DNA of 64,000 bases from Chryseobacterium oleae. GTDB taxonomy: Bacteria; Bacteroidota; Bacteroidia; Flavobacteriales; Weeksellaceae. Shown one piece after another: positions 26,594 through 36,748 of the stretch. The DNA lies in the NCBI RefSeq assembly GCF_900115055.1, contig NZ_FOVD01000005.1, positions 1-64,000 on the forward strand, read 5' to 3'. The notes beneath the pieces are model-generated. The model had not been told where the DNA came from and searched no databases. It saw only the letters and a program-made list of their open reading frames with translations. Every line of letters begins with the position of its first letter. Positions within the stretch are counted from its first letter, which is position 1. Made by a program: the position numbers and the translations under genes.

Positions 26594-27699
26594 TACAGTT
26601 TAATTTTTAAAATAGTCTGATAGTTGTTATGGTCTACGGGCTCGGATATAAAAGTATATTTCCCCGCATAATTTTTTTCCAGAATATTGATGACTGCTTC
26701 ATTTCCCAAGCCGCTGTCATTCATATTTCCGACAAGATTTTTTTTCTTTGACACAGAATTTTCGATTTCAAACAAAAGTTCCTGATCCTGTATTTTATAG
26801 CTGACATTGATATAGGTCTCCGCCTCTATTCCCACCGCAGAATGCTTCAACGCATTTTCAAATAAGGTAAGACAAACAGAAGGCGGAATATCTATCAATT
26901 CAAGAGTTTCTTCGTCTTCAATACTAAAACGGATATTCAGCTCTTTATTATACTTTAACTGATACAAACCTGCCAGAGATTTAATGGATGAAAATTCCTG
27001 CGCCATAGAAATCTTTTCCTTACTGGTATCATAAATCACATACTGAAGCAGTTTACTGAGCTGTAATATAGATTCTGACGTATTTTCTGAGGGCTGGAAA
27101 CTTTTGGAGTAAATATTATTAAGCGTATTCAGCAGAAAATGGGGATTCATTTTAGATTTAAGCAAGTCTAGGTACAGCTGGTCTTTTTCTTCACCCAAAT
27201 CTTTAAAATCCTGTTCGATAAGAAATTTATCCTTTGTGATGCCTAAGAATGAAGCCACCAATATGACAATTCCCTGCGCTGTATATACGTTGTAGAGGAA
27301 TTTGGTATTGGAAAGGGTTTCATTAAAATTCATATGAAAAACCGCAGGCTGCAGCAAAATTCTGAAGAGACTTGATACCAGAAAACTGATCAGCGCATAA
27401 AGAATGAACTCGGGATATTTATTGGAAAGATAGAATTCCGGGACCAGATAAAAATAGACCAGACTGTAAATTCCGACATTAAAAATAATGACCGACAAAA
27501 CACCCCAGATAAGTTCCGGAACGTCTAAAAAGTAGTTTTCAGTAAAAAAAGTGATGATCATGAAGATCAAAAGGAAAAAAATATGCTGAAACTTCAACAA
27601 AAATCCCCAATGATATTCCATCAGTCTTTTCAACACTTTCGCATTAAACAAAATCCTGAAAACCAATAATATAAATACAATATTTATAATTAAAAACAT
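26593..27699 (-). CDS. LytS-type sensor histidine kinase
   Basis: Membrane sensor kinase of 368 residues from the His_kinase (LytS/YehU) family. The N-terminal part has four or more helices (residues 1-160). The phosphoacceptor region is SKMNPHFLLNTLNNIYSKSF, and a degenerate ATPase domain follows with the N-box FENALKH and a Gly-rich GLGNEAVIN. It is coupled to the LytTR regulator by an overlapping stop and start. On the minus strand, TATATTTG (27732-27725) lies about 26 bases ahead of the ATG as a candidate -7 element. Confidence 0.92.
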   Translation of the reverse strand: MFLIINIVFILLVFRILFNAKVLKRLMEYHWGFLLKFQHIFFLLIFMIITFFTENYFLDVPELIWGVLSVIIFNVGIYSLVYFYLVPEFYLSNKYPEFILYALISFLVSSLFRILLQPAVFHMNFNETLSNTKFLYNVYTAQGIVILVASFLGITKDKFLIEQDFKDLGEEKDQLYLDLLKSKMNPHFLLNTLNNIYSKSFQPSENTSESILQLSKLLQYVIYDTSKEKISMAQEFSSIKSLAGLYQLKYNKELNIRFSIEDEETLELIDIPPSVCLTLFENALKHSAVGIEAETYINVSYKIQDQELLFEIENSVSKKKNLVGNMNDSGLGNEAVINILEKNYAGKYTFISEPVDHNNYQTILKIKL

Positions 27700-27814
27700 C
27701 TAAAAAATCCAAATTTCAATCTTTCAAATATACCATCTTTTTTACCCCATCGTGCAGTTCACTGATAAAAACTGCCATTGATTGAAAAATAAATCTGCGG
27801 CTGGTTCTTATAAA

Positions 27815-27822
27815 TATATTTG
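27815..27822 (+). promoter_or_regulatory. Candidate -7 element for the DUF2490-CitMHS unit
   Basis: TATATTTG fits TAnnTTTG and lies 28 bases before the DUF2490 ATG. No convincing -33 TTTG is present at 19-20 bases spacing, so confidence is modest. Confidence 0.4.
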
Positions 27823-27850
27823 AGACATCAGGATATTAACTCAATATTAC

Positions 27851-28546
27851 ATGAAAATTAAATTCAGATTAATCATCATTTTGCTGCTGGGAATGATCCG
27901 GCTCGCCAACGCACAAAGCCGCGACAACTACAATATGTGGTTCCAGTATCTGATGTCCGCAAGACTCACCGACAAAAGTACGCTGACTGCCCTTTCGCAG
28001 TATCGTTCTTTTGACCTCGCGTATGACACGAGACTTTTCCTAGTTTCGGCTTATGTAGATTATGAAGTGGCCAATGAAGTGAAACCCGCTGCCGGATTCA
28101 TGTTTCTTGTTCTGGATTCCTATAAAACTGACAATTCAAAGAAAGAGCGCTATGAGAAAAGACCTTTCCAGCAAGTGACGTTGGGAGGCAATATCGGAAG
28201 AACTTCCGTCTCACACCGTTTCCGTGTGGAAGAGCGTTTCATCAGTAATCCGGATGAGTTCATCGTGAGGCTCCGCTATCTGATTTCCCTGAGAATTCCT
28301 TTTAACAGAAAGGGAGAGAAAGAAAAGCTGTACGGCATCCTGAAAAACGAATTGAGGATGAATGTGGTGAAGGAAGACCCGTTTGACAGTAACCGTTTAA
28401 CGGCCGGACTTGGAATTAAAGTCGGGAAAAACTCAGCCATTGAAGTCGCTTTCATCAATCAGCTGGAGACCGGATCTACGAGTAATTATGGCTACATCGG
28501 CTACAGAAACAGTTTCGACTGGAGAAAGAAAAACAAAAATAAATAA
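27851..28546 (+). CDS. DUF2490 domain-containing outer membrane protein
   Basis: The 231-residue product has a signal peptide ending in ANAQ. The mature part looks like an outer-membrane beta barrel of the DUF2490 type: NMWFQYLMSARLTDKSTL near the start, alternating aromatic strands such as RLFLVSAYVDYEV, a SHRFRVEERFI block and a last strand NYGYIGYRNSFDW. It is 18 bases upstream of the CitMHS transporter and should be co-transcribed, so it might help an anionic substrate cross the outer membrane. That role is an inference from context. Confidence 0.82.
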   Translation: MKIKFRLIIILLLGMIRLANAQSRDNYNMWFQYLMSARLTDKSTLTALSQYRSFDLAYDTRLFLVSAYVDYEVANEVKPAAGFMFLVLDSYKTDNSKKERYEKRPFQQVTLGGNIGRTSVSHRFRVEERFISNPDEFIVRLRYLISLRIPFNRKGEKEKLYGILKNELRMNVVKEDPFDSNRLTAGLGIKVGKNSAIEVAFINQLETGSTSNYGYIGYRNSFDWRKKNKNK

Positions 28547-28564
28547 CTATAAATCAAATCATCT

Positions 28565-29851
28565 ATGCTTACATTCCTTGGATTCGTCATGATTCTGATC
28601 TTCATGGTTCTGATCATGAACAAAAAAATGACTCCGCTTACGGCATTGGTTATCGTCCCTGTAACCGTAGCTCTCTTTGCAGGGTTTGGTCCTGAACTGG
28701 GAGAAATGATGAAAAATGGGGTTAAAGAAATAGCCCTCACTGGCGTTATGCTGATTTTCGCCATTCTGTATTTCAGTTTAATGATTGATACGGGACTTTT
28801 TGAACCTTTGGTCAATATCATTTTAAAGGCAGTTGGAGACAATCCCATCAAAACAACGATAGGAACTGCAGTTCTCACGGCATTGGTTTCGCTTGATGGC
28901 GATGGTTCTTCCACTTATTTAATTGTCGTAGCTGCGATGCTTCCGCTTTATAAAAAACAGGGCATGAACCCGTTGATTCTTACCTGCATCATTATGCTGG
29001 CAGGACAAATCATGAATATTCTTCCTTGGGGCGGTCCTACAGCAAGAGTTATGAGTTCCCTGAAACTGGGACACACAGAAATTTTTGTTCCTATGATCCC
29101 GATTATGGCCATTGGTATTCTGTGGGTGATATTCGTGGCCTACATTTTAGGAAGAAGAGAAAAAATAAGAATTGCCAAGCATGGAAAATTCACCAATTAT
29201 AACACGAATGATATCATCGGGGAAGTAGATCTTAAGCTTAGACGTCCCAAATTGATCCTGATCAATCTGGCTCTTACCATCACTCTTCTAGTCGTGATGA
29301 TTCTGGATCTTGTTCCGCTGGGAATTGCTTTTATGATTGCTTTCTGTATCGCTTCCATCATTAATTATCCTAAATTAAAAGACCAGCAGAAAATTATTTC
29401 CAAGCATGCGGGCAATGCCTTATCTGTAGCAGGAATGATTTTCGGCGCAGGAATTTTTACCGGGATTCTGAATGGTTCCGGTATCATGCAGGCGATGGGA
29501 AACAGTATGATTGAAATCGTTCCGAAAAGCTGGGGCGGTTATCTGAACATTGTGACGGCGGCTTTCAGTATTCCGCTGACTTTTTTCCTGTCGAATGATG
29601 CTTATTATTTTGGAATACTCCCGATTATTGTTGCTACGGGGCATCAGCTGGGTATTTCTCCGGAAATTCTTGGAAGAGCGAGCCTTATCGGACAGGGTTC
29701 ACATCTTTTGAGCCCGCTGGTTCCATCTACTTATTTATTGGTATCGCTGGCCGGTGTAGAATTTTCAGACCATTTGAAATATACACTGAAATGGGCATTG
29801 GGATCTTCAATTGTCATGTTGATCGCTGCATTGATTCTTGGAGTGATTTAA
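28565..29851 (+). CDS. CitMHS family citrate:metal transporter
   Basis: Polytopic transporter of 428 residues with about 11-12 helices in two halves. It resembles the CitMHS family (CitM/CitH), which takes up citrate complexed with a divalent metal using proton symport. Typical stretches are TALVIVPVTVALFAGFGP near the start, TALVSLDGDGSSTYLIVVAAM in the first half and FFLSNDAYYFGILPI in the second. It follows the DUF2490 gene closely. A LytS/LytTR pair is divergent from this unit and could be its regulator, since LytTR-type systems often control carboxylate transporters; not proven here. Confidence 0.9.
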   Translation: MLTFLGFVMILIFMVLIMNKKMTPLTALVIVPVTVALFAGFGPELGEMMKNGVKEIALTGVMLIFAILYFSLMIDTGLFEPLVNIILKAVGDNPIKTTIGTAVLTALVSLDGDGSSTYLIVVAAMLPLYKKQGMNPLILTCIIMLAGQIMNILPWGGPTARVMSSLKLGHTEIFVPMIPIMAIGILWVIFVAYILGRREKIRIAKHGKFTNYNTNDIIGEVDLKLRRPKLILINLALTITLLVVMILDLVPLGIAFMIAFCIASIINYPKLKDQQKIISKHAGNALSVAGMIFGAGIFTGILNGSGIMQAMGNSMIEIVPKSWGGYLNIVTAAFSIPLTFFLSNDAYYFGILPIIVATGHQLGISPEILGRASLIGQGSHLLSPLVPSTYLLVSLAGVEFSDHLKYTLKWALGSSIVMLIAALILGVI

Positions 29852-29860
29852 TCTAAAGAT

Positions 29861-30027
29861 TGGAAGCTGGAAGAGGGAGGATGGAAGTTGATATTGGACG
29901 CAGTTTTAAAATTAATTGGTAAATTTAAAAGATTAATAAACAGGATTTAAAAATCAATAAAAACCGACCGGAAGATATTATTTCCGACTTCAATAACTTC
30001 CCTCTTCCAGCCTCAAGCTTCCCTACC
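29861..30027. repeat. Inverted pair of GGAAGCTGGAAGAGGGA-type repeats
   Basis: GGAAGCTGGAAGAGGGAGG (from 29862) and, about 120 bases on, its inverted relative CTTCCCTCTTCCAGCCTCAA (from 29997) flank an AT-rich core. They lie between the CitMHS and DAACS transporter genes. They look like dispersed intergenic repeats, or might act as a long-stem terminator. Confidence 0.5.
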
Positions 30028-30092
30028 CCATTATTCTATTTCAGATGTAAAAAAAACAACAGATCTTTGTACGGACAGTATATTTTATTCTA

Positions 30093-31331
30093 ATGAACCT
30101 TTTTGAAACTCAAAAAACATTCACAGGAAGATATTTAAAAAATCTCACCTTATATGTATTTGCCGCCATTCTCGGTGGAGTGCTTACGGGGCATTATGCG
30201 CCTGAGGCAAGCATCCAGCTGGGAATTGTGAGCTGGTATTTCTTTATGGTTCTGGAAATGCTGATCCTACCGATTATCTTTATGGCGATCATGTATGGAA
30301 TCTGCCAGCTGTCGGGAATCAGAAATGCGAGCAGCATTGTTTGGAAGACGATTCTGTATTTTCTGATCATCAGTTCGGTCGCTATTATTTTAGGATTTAT
30401 CTTCGGGTTTGCTGTAAAACCGGGTGCTGATACGGGAATTGACACTGCGAAGATCAGCAGGTCTCTTCCTAAAACATTTGAAATCAACGACAGTACTTTA
30501 TCCGGAAGCCTGTATCTCAACAGGCACGGGATCTTTCTGATTGTTTCCATCGTAGCGGGGATTTTCATGAATCTTTCCGGAGCAAGAGAAAAATTTCTGA
30601 ACATCCTGGACAAGGGTCTTAAGCTTTTTTATACGGTCATTAAATACCTCTACATTATCCTTCCGGTCATTATTTTCTGTAATATCGCCTATGGAGTTGC
30701 GGTTTACGGGATCAACACACTTCTTCCCCTTAGTAAAGTGGTGGCAACAGTTTATCTGGCTGATATCGTCTTTATCTTTGGAATTCTGGGGATTGTCGCG
30801 TACCTGTTCAAAATCCAGTTGTGGAAATTTTTACTTGATTTAAAGGAAGAAATTATTCTCGTAATCACCACATCTTCCTCCAAGACGGCTTTCCCGCTGA
30901 TTTTTGAAAAAATGGAGTCCGAAGGATACAGCAGGAAAATTTTAAGGTTTGTGATTCCTTTGGGTTATAATTTTAATCTTTCCGGGGCCTGTATTTACAT
31001 TTCCGTGACGTGTTGCTTTCTGATTCAGTTTTATAATATTTCATTATCTGTCAGTGATTATCTCTGGCTTTTCGCCATCATTACCATTACTTCAAAAACG
31101 GCATCGGGTGTTCCCGGCTCGGGATTTTTAGCTTTAATTTTTACGTTAAACAGATTTGGAAAAATTCCGTTGACGGACATTGCCCTTCTTTACAGCGTAG
31201 ACCGTTTTATGAACGAAGCGAGATCCGTGACCAATTTTATCAGCATTGCGATTTCCGGGGCGGTGATTTCGAAAATTAATCAGTCTTCAAAGAGTCATTT
31301 GGCTGATAAATCCCAATCTGAAACATTTTAA
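30093..31331 (+). CDS. Dicarboxylate/amino acid:cation symporter
   Basis: Member of the DAACS (SDF) family, 412 residues, which imports C4-dicarboxylates or acidic amino acids with Na+ or H+. The serine-rich re-entrant loop is TTSSSKTAFPLIFEKM, helix 7 reads PLGYNFNLSGACIYI and the second hairpin is TSKTASGVPGSGFLAL, followed by VDRFMNEARSVTNF, where aspartate transporters carry the substrate-binding D-x-x-x-R-T-x-x-N pattern. Eight or more helices are present. It is a single gene with its own upstream region. Confidence 0.93.
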   Translation: MNLFETQKTFTGRYLKNLTLYVFAAILGGVLTGHYAPEASIQLGIVSWYFFMVLEMLILPIIFMAIMYGICQLSGIRNASSIVWKTILYFLIISSVAIILGFIFGFAVKPGADTGIDTAKISRSLPKTFEINDSTLSGSLYLNRHGIFLIVSIVAGIFMNLSGAREKFLNILDKGLKLFYTVIKYLYIILPVIIFCNIAYGVAVYGINTLLPLSKVVATVYLADIVFIFGILGIVAYLFKIQLWKFLLDLKEEIILVITTSSSKTAFPLIFEKMESEGYSRKILRFVIPLGYNFNLSGACIYISVTCCFLIQFYNISLSVSDYLWLFAIITITSKTASGVPGSGFLALIFTLNRFGKIPLTDIALLYSVDRFMNEARSVTNFISIAISGAVISKINQSSKSHLADKSQSETF

Positions 31332-31431
31332 AATATTTCAAATATTATTTTAAAACATTAATACTCAATATTTTTCCGTTCTATTTCTGCATTTTTTGTA
31401 ATTTGGTTTCATCCAAACTCAACAGAAAATC

Positions 31432-31947
31432 ATGAAAAATATACTTCTAACGCTCAGTATCTTTCTTTTAGGATTTAATCTGACATATTCGCAAACTCAA
31501 TCAGGGACCGAAAAAGATCAGGCTGAACTCCGTAAAGTACTGGATATTTTTATGTCCAGCTTAAAAGCCAAAGACAGCACAAGTCTTTACCGCTTATTTT
31601 ATGACGGACCGGTAACATGGGTTGGTGTATATAAAGATAAAACCCAGCAGAAAAGAATTGAGAAAGATCCCAAATCTTCAGATCATAAATTAGCAGATTA
31701 TAAATCCTGGTTCAGAAGCACAACCAAAGGATCTGTGAAAGAGGAAAAATTTTCCAATGTGAATATTGACACCGACGGCAGCGTAGCTTCAGTAACCTTT
31801 GATTTCAGTTTCTGGGCAGGCGGAAAGAAAGGTTTATGGGGAAAAGAATCCTGGGGACTCGTGAAAATTAAGAACGAATGGAAGATCACCAGCGTAATAT
31901 TTTCAATGGAGCAGGAAAGTATTTCTCCTGAACCCAAGAGAGAATAA
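31432..31947 (+). CDS. Secreted SnoaL/NTF2-like domain protein
   Basis: The 171-residue product has a signal peptide (MKNILLTLSIFLLGFNLTYSQ). The mature part fits an NTF2-like (SnoaL/DUF4440) cone fold: helix with LRKVLDIFMSSLKAKDSTSLYRLF, then strands VTWVGVY, NVNIDTDGSVASVTFDFSFWAGG and a closing WGLVKIKNEWKITSVIFSME. Such domains may be enzymatic or ligand-binding; no catalytic residues can be assigned. It is 46 bases upstream of another secreted protein and may be co-transcribed with it. Confidence 0.75.
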   Translation: MKNILLTLSIFLLGFNLTYSQTQSGTEKDQAELRKVLDIFMSSLKAKDSTSLYRLFYDGPVTWVGVYKDKTQQKRIEKDPKSSDHKLADYKSWFRSTTKGSVKEEKFSNVNIDTDGSVASVTFDFSFWAGGKKGLWGKESWGLVKIKNEWKITSVIFSMEQESISPEPKRE

Positions 31948-31993
31948 GCTGTAACTTTTTGAAAATGAGAAACACTTATTACTAAAAAAAATC

Positions 31994-32713
31994 ATGAGAA
32001 CATTTCTTGTCCTTTTATTAGTAAGCAGCGTTCATTTATTTTCACAGAAACTGCTCACTCCAGCCAACAGCAGTATTGATGCTAAACTGATCAAAGATGA
32101 AACCTCGGAAGCCATTTGGTATGCCGACAATGCAGGCACAAAAACAGAAATAGGAAGCATCATCACTGAGCTTAAAAAATTAAACAAAACGGATCTCCTC
32201 ATCAGAACCACTGTAAAACTAAAACAGGCTCCCGATGCCAAGTGGACAGATTCCACCATCGTAAAAACAGCTAATTTCGAACCGGTCTATCATTCCTCTT
32301 TCAATATGATGAGGGATATGGTACTCAAATCGGGCAAAACAAAAGTTACCGGGTATTATCTCGACAAAAAATCTCAGGAAAAACACAGTATCGATATTCC
32401 GGCAGCGAATTATTTCGACAGCAGCAGTTATCCTATGATGATCCGCTTTTCTCCGCTTAAAGAAAATTATACCGCCGATCTTTCTATTTTCGATTATAAT
32501 CCGGATGCCAAACAGGGACTTATAAAAGCCTATATCCTGGAAGTAAAGAAAACCGATTACGACGGAAAAAAAGTCTGGGCCGTAAAAACAACGGATGATA
32601 TCAGAAATAAAACAACATTCGTCACCTATTATATTGATACCGAAACCCGAAAAATCCTGAAACAGGATATGGACCTCGGCGGGAGAAAAATGACACTGGA
32701 AACCATCAAATAA
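31994..32713 (+). CDS. Secreted protein, DUF3108-like
   Basis: I recognise no characterised family. The 239-residue product has a signal peptide (MRTFLVLLLVSSVHLFS). It is mostly beta strands and its last third (KAYILEVKKTDYDGKKVWAV to YYIDTETRKILKQDMDLGGRKM) resembles DUF3108/LolA-like folds in which a converted measurement ends with conversion of a soluble lipoprotein-like barrel. It follows the SnoaL-like gene and precedes a clear terminator, so the two may form a small unit. Function unknown. Confidence 0.65.
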   Translation: MRTFLVLLLVSSVHLFSQKLLTPANSSIDAKLIKDETSEAIWYADNAGTKTEIGSIITELKKLNKTDLLIRTTVKLKQAPDAKWTDSTIVKTANFEPVYHSSFNMMRDMVLKSGKTKVTGYYLDKKSQEKHSIDIPAANYFDSSSYPMMIRFSPLKENYTADLSIFDYNPDAKQGLIKAYILEVKKTDYDGKKVWAVKTTDDIRNKTTFVTYYIDTETRKILKQDMDLGGRKMTLETIK

Positions 32714-32721
32714 AAATCTTT

Positions 32722-32750
32722 AAAGTTTACTGTTATAGTAAACTTTTTCT
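32722..32750 (+). terminator. Terminator after the two secreted-protein genes
   Basis: AAAGTTTACT and AGTAAACTTT form a perfect 10-bp stem with a five-base loop and a T-rich tail, nine bases after the stop. Confidence 0.85.
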
Positions 32751-32883
32751 TTTTTAAAGGGTACCCCTAATTACAAAATATCCGCACTCCCCTACTGCAA
32801 AGCAATCATTAAACGATTGATTATCATCATACAAACATCAATAATAAATCTACATACGGTGTATTATGTAATGATATTTTTTT

Positions 32884-32891
32884 TATCTTTG
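32884..32891 (+). promoter_or_regulatory. Candidate -7 element for the bacteriocin-like peptide
   Basis: TATCTTTG matches TAnnTTTG and lies 83 bases before the short gene's ATG. No -33 box was found at the expected distance. The leader would be about 75 bases. Confidence 0.4.
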
Positions 32892-32974
32892 ACGTACACT
32901 TACCACACCAAATCGTCAAAAATCCTGATTGACACTAAATGTTCAGGAATGTAAAACAAATTAAATATTAATCT

Positions 32975-33109
32975 ATGAAAAATGCTAAATCATTAAGCAG
33001 AGACGCGCAAAAATCCATTATGGGTGGTGCGGCAAGACTTGTTTGTTGCGAGCGCGACGATCAGGGAAAATGTACTTTATGGATCGGGCCTGGACAGCAC
33101 TGCCCTTAA
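32975..33109 (+). CDS. Bacteriocin-like peptide with GG leader (44 aa)
   Basis: A 44-codon frame starting MKNAKSLSRDAQKSIMGGAA. The first 18 residues look like the double-glycine leader seen on Chryseobacterium bacteriocin-like peptides (Lys/Ser-rich, then hydrophobic-GG). The core after GG is 26 residues with four Cys (positions 24, 25, 33 and 43), Gly and Trp. Such leaders are cut by C39-type peptidase transporters. No transporter or modification enzyme lies in the window, so it would depend on distant genes. It has a candidate -7 element upstream and a clean terminator downstream, supporting a real gene. Activity is unknown. Confidence 0.75.
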   Translation: MKNAKSLSRDAQKSIMGGAARLVCCERDDQGKCTLWIGPGQHCP

Positions 33110-33136
33110 TTCAACGAATTATTAGAGTTAAATACA

Positions 33137-33170
33137 AAAGCCGGAAGTTTCCGGCTTTACTTTTTTCATT
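33137..33170 (+). terminator. Terminator after the bacteriocin-like gene
   Basis: AAAGCCGGAA and TTCCGGCTTT form a perfect 10-bp stem with a two-base loop (effectively a tetraloop) followed by ACTTTTTT, 27 bases after the stop. Confidence 0.85.
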
Positions 33171-33284
33171 TTTCTGCCAAATTTTCACACTTGAAATTAA
33201 AACTCTGCCATTTCATCCACAGGGACCTCATGGCATACATTTAGAGAATTATAATGGAGAATTAATTAAAAAATAAAATATATT

Positions 33285-33563
33285 ATGTCAGTAAACTTTA
33301 AACCATTAGCAGACAGAGTTCTTATCGAGCCTATCGCTGCAGAAACTAAAACAGCTTCAGGTATTATTATTCCGGACACTGCGAAGGAAAAGCCGCAGGA
33401 AGGTACTGTAGTAGCAGTAGGTCCAGGTAAAAAAGATGAGCCTACAACTGTTCAGGTAGGTGACAAAGTTCTTTATGGTAAATATTCAGGTTCTGAATTA
33501 AAATTAGACGGAAAAGATTTCTTAATCGTTAAGGAAGGAGATTTACTTGGAGTAATTGGATAA
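33285..33563 (+). CDS. groES: Co-chaperonin GroES
   Basis: GroES, the heptameric lid of the GroEL folding chamber, 92 residues. It shows [20 protein letters not shown] at the start, the mobile loop region ([12 protein letters not shown]), and a C-terminal block [20 protein letters not shown]. Length is as usual for Bacteroidota. It is separated from groEL by 111 bases that contain short degenerate repeats, yet both genes run in the same direction and should be co-transcribed under heat-shock control. I found no CIRCE-type inverted repeat upstream. Confidence 0.98.
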   Translation: MSVNFKPLADRVLIEPIAAETKTASGIIIPDTAKEKPQEGTVVAVGPGKKDEPTTVQVGDKVLYGKYSGSELKLDGKDFLIVKEGDLLGVIG

Positions 33564-33565
33564 GA

Positions 33566-35300
<1,735 letters not shown>

Positions 35301-35332
35301 CAATGTCATTGCGAGGTACGAAGCAATCTTAT
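35301..35332 (+). repeat. CATTGCGAGGnACGAAGCAATCTT dispersed repeat
   Basis: TGTCATTGCGAGGTACGAAG followed by CAATCTT lies directly after the groEL stop. This word occurs as an interspersed repeat in many bacterial genomes. Only one copy was noticed in this window. Confidence 0.55.
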
Positions 35333-35342
35333 TTTAAATAAC

Positions 35343-35374
35343 AAAACCGTTCAGATTTTTCTGGCGGTTTTTTA
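35343..35374 (+). terminator. groEL terminator
   Basis: AAAACCG and CGGTTTT pair around a loop, followed by TTTTT. Its plan (AAACCGnTC ... GGCGGTTTTT) is shared by the two downstream copies near 36490 and 37510. Confidence 0.75.
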
Positions 35375-35412
35375 ATTAAAATTAAAAATATCCTTTAATA
35401 AATTAATTTAAT

Positions 35413-36210
35413 ATGAAAGACATTTATTTTAAAATTCCATTGTACAAAAAAAATGAAATCACTGATCAAGCAAAATTTATTCAATTTATTGAATATGATG
35501 GTATTGTCGATGGTTACAATCCTCATTTAGATGAAAATACTACATATAGAGTTAAAAATCTTAGATCCTCTACTTGGTATGAACATTTAGAAAGCTATTG
35601 CGGATATCACCCTGTAGAATTAACTTGTGTTAGAACTGGATTTACAATTAGATATTATTTTCTAATTGAACTTGACGAAACCGACGCAGATAATGAAAAA
35701 TTTTATTTTCAAAAAGTAGGCCAATACCCAACGATTGCAGATTTAGAAATTAGTCAACTTAAAAAGTACAGTAAGATTTTCAGTAAGAATGATAAAAAAG
35801 AATTAGTAAAAGCTATTGGACTTTCTTCTAATGGAGTTGGAGTTGGTTCATTTGTATATTTAAGAAGAATCTTTGAGAATTTAATTACTAAACATTATGA
35901 TATTGCCAAACAAACTACAGGATGGAATGATGATGAATATCATAAATGTCGAATGGCTGAAAAAATCGGAATGTTAAAAGATTTTCTTCCAGAATTTGTA
36001 GTTAAAAATAAATCTATATATTCCATTGTGAGTAAAGGAATTCATGAACTTGAGGAACAAGAATGTTTAGAGTATTTCCCAGTATTAAAAGATGCCATTA
36101 TTTTGATTTTGGAGATGGACTATAAAAAATGGGAAAAACAAAATCAGGAAAATCAGGCCCAAGAAAATATCCAAAAAATAATTGACAAATTAAGTAAAGA
36201 CAAAACCTAA
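35413..36210 (+). CDS. Unknown cytosolic protein, first cargo after groEL
   Basis: I do not recognise a family. The 265-residue product is soluble and has two parts. The first 110 or so residues include a compact zinc-ribbon-poor, mostly beta stretch with CGYHPVELTCVRTGF, and the C-terminal half is helical with FVYLRRIFENLITKH and KIGMLKDFLPEFV, reminiscent of DUF4145-like helical bundles often found near defence genes. It is clearly more AT-rich than groEL and is followed by repeats and a partial groEL copy, so it is probably acquired. A defence or toxin role is possible but unproven. Confidence 0.65.
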   Translation: MKDIYFKIPLYKKNEITDQAKFIQFIEYDGIVDGYNPHLDENTTYRVKNLRSSTWYEHLESYCGYHPVELTCVRTGFTIRYYFLIELDETDADNEKFYFQKVGQYPTIADLEISQLKKYSKIFSKNDKKELVKAIGLSSNGVGVGSFVYLRRIFENLITKHYDIAKQTTGWNDDEYHKCRMAEKIGMLKDFLPEFVVKNKSIYSIVSKGIHELEEQECLEYFPVLKDAIILILEMDYKKWEKQNQENQAQENIQKIIDKLSKDKT

Positions 36211-36214
36211 TGTC

Positions 36215-36408
36215 AGAGATTTGTAATCTGTAATTAAGTCTATTACACATTCGATGTAGCGGATTTGCAATCCGTAATTTCACCCCCATTGGTGCGAGTG
36301 TATCGCTCGTAATCCCGCTACGCAAAGTCTCCCGACTTTGAGCGATTAAAATAAAAAACACTCCCCTTTTAAAATATGCTCCAAAGTCCGGAGACTTCGG
36401 AGAGCGGC
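36215..36408. repeat. Patchwork of short palindromic repeats
   Basis: Between the first cargo gene and the second groEL copy lie several small inverted motifs: GCGGATTTGCAATCCG, GCGAGTGTATCGCTCG, AAAGTCTCCCGACTTT and CCGGAGACTTCGG. Similar words occur near 41830 (GCGCAAGCGTATCGCTC). They look like REP-type debris. No gene is seen here. Confidence 0.55.
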
Positions 36409-36465
36409 TGTGTAATCACTGAAATGAAAAGCGTAGAACCTAATGGAATGCCGGGAATGATGTAG
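36409..36465 (+). pseudogene. In-frame copy of the groEL 3' end
   Basis: The stretch reads CVITEMKSVEPNGMPGMM and a stop, against [23 protein letters not shown] at the end of the intact GroEL. Similarity begins abruptly at the Cys codon. Differences are mostly at synonymous or conservative positions plus a five-codon deletion, as expected for a groEL end from a related strain rather than random resemblance. Confidence 0.88.
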
Positions 36466-36489
36466 TCGTCACCGATGCTTTAAATATAT

Positions 36490-36521
36490 AAACCGCTTTG
36501 CTTTTGCAGGGCGGTTTTTTT
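36490..36521 (+). terminator. Terminator of the second groEL copy
   Basis: AAACCGC and GCGGTTT pair around CTTTGCTTTTGCAGG-type sequence (with internal pairing), followed by TTTTT. The 55 bases after the groEL-like stop match those at 37490-37545 at about nine in ten positions by eye. Confidence 0.8.
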
Positions 36522-36748
36522 GTGCATTAACTGTTTGAAAAAGGAAGAAGTCTTCACATTAAGAAAAAATTTTCTATCTCATTATTTCACCATTAGTAGA
36601 AATACTTACATCATTTTTGAGTAATAAATACGGTATTTTCACGGCCTACATTCCCTTAATTTTACAGATACAATCAAGAAATTCTTTTCTTAAACAGGTA
36701 AACCGAAAACTGTAGAGAGTAGGTAAAAAAAAAATAAACTCAATTATT
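36522..36748. other. AT-rich spacer ahead of the second cargo gene
   Basis: No gene is seen. The spacer contains the likely promoter of the next gene, with a run of nine A just before the ATG, but no clear TAnnTTTG motif. Confidence 0.4.

Noticed and set aside
33043-33276. Open frame of 77 codons overlapping the bacteriocin-like gene
   Set aside because: It lies in another frame across the terminator, has no start signal or family likeness, and is less convincing than the 44-codon frame.
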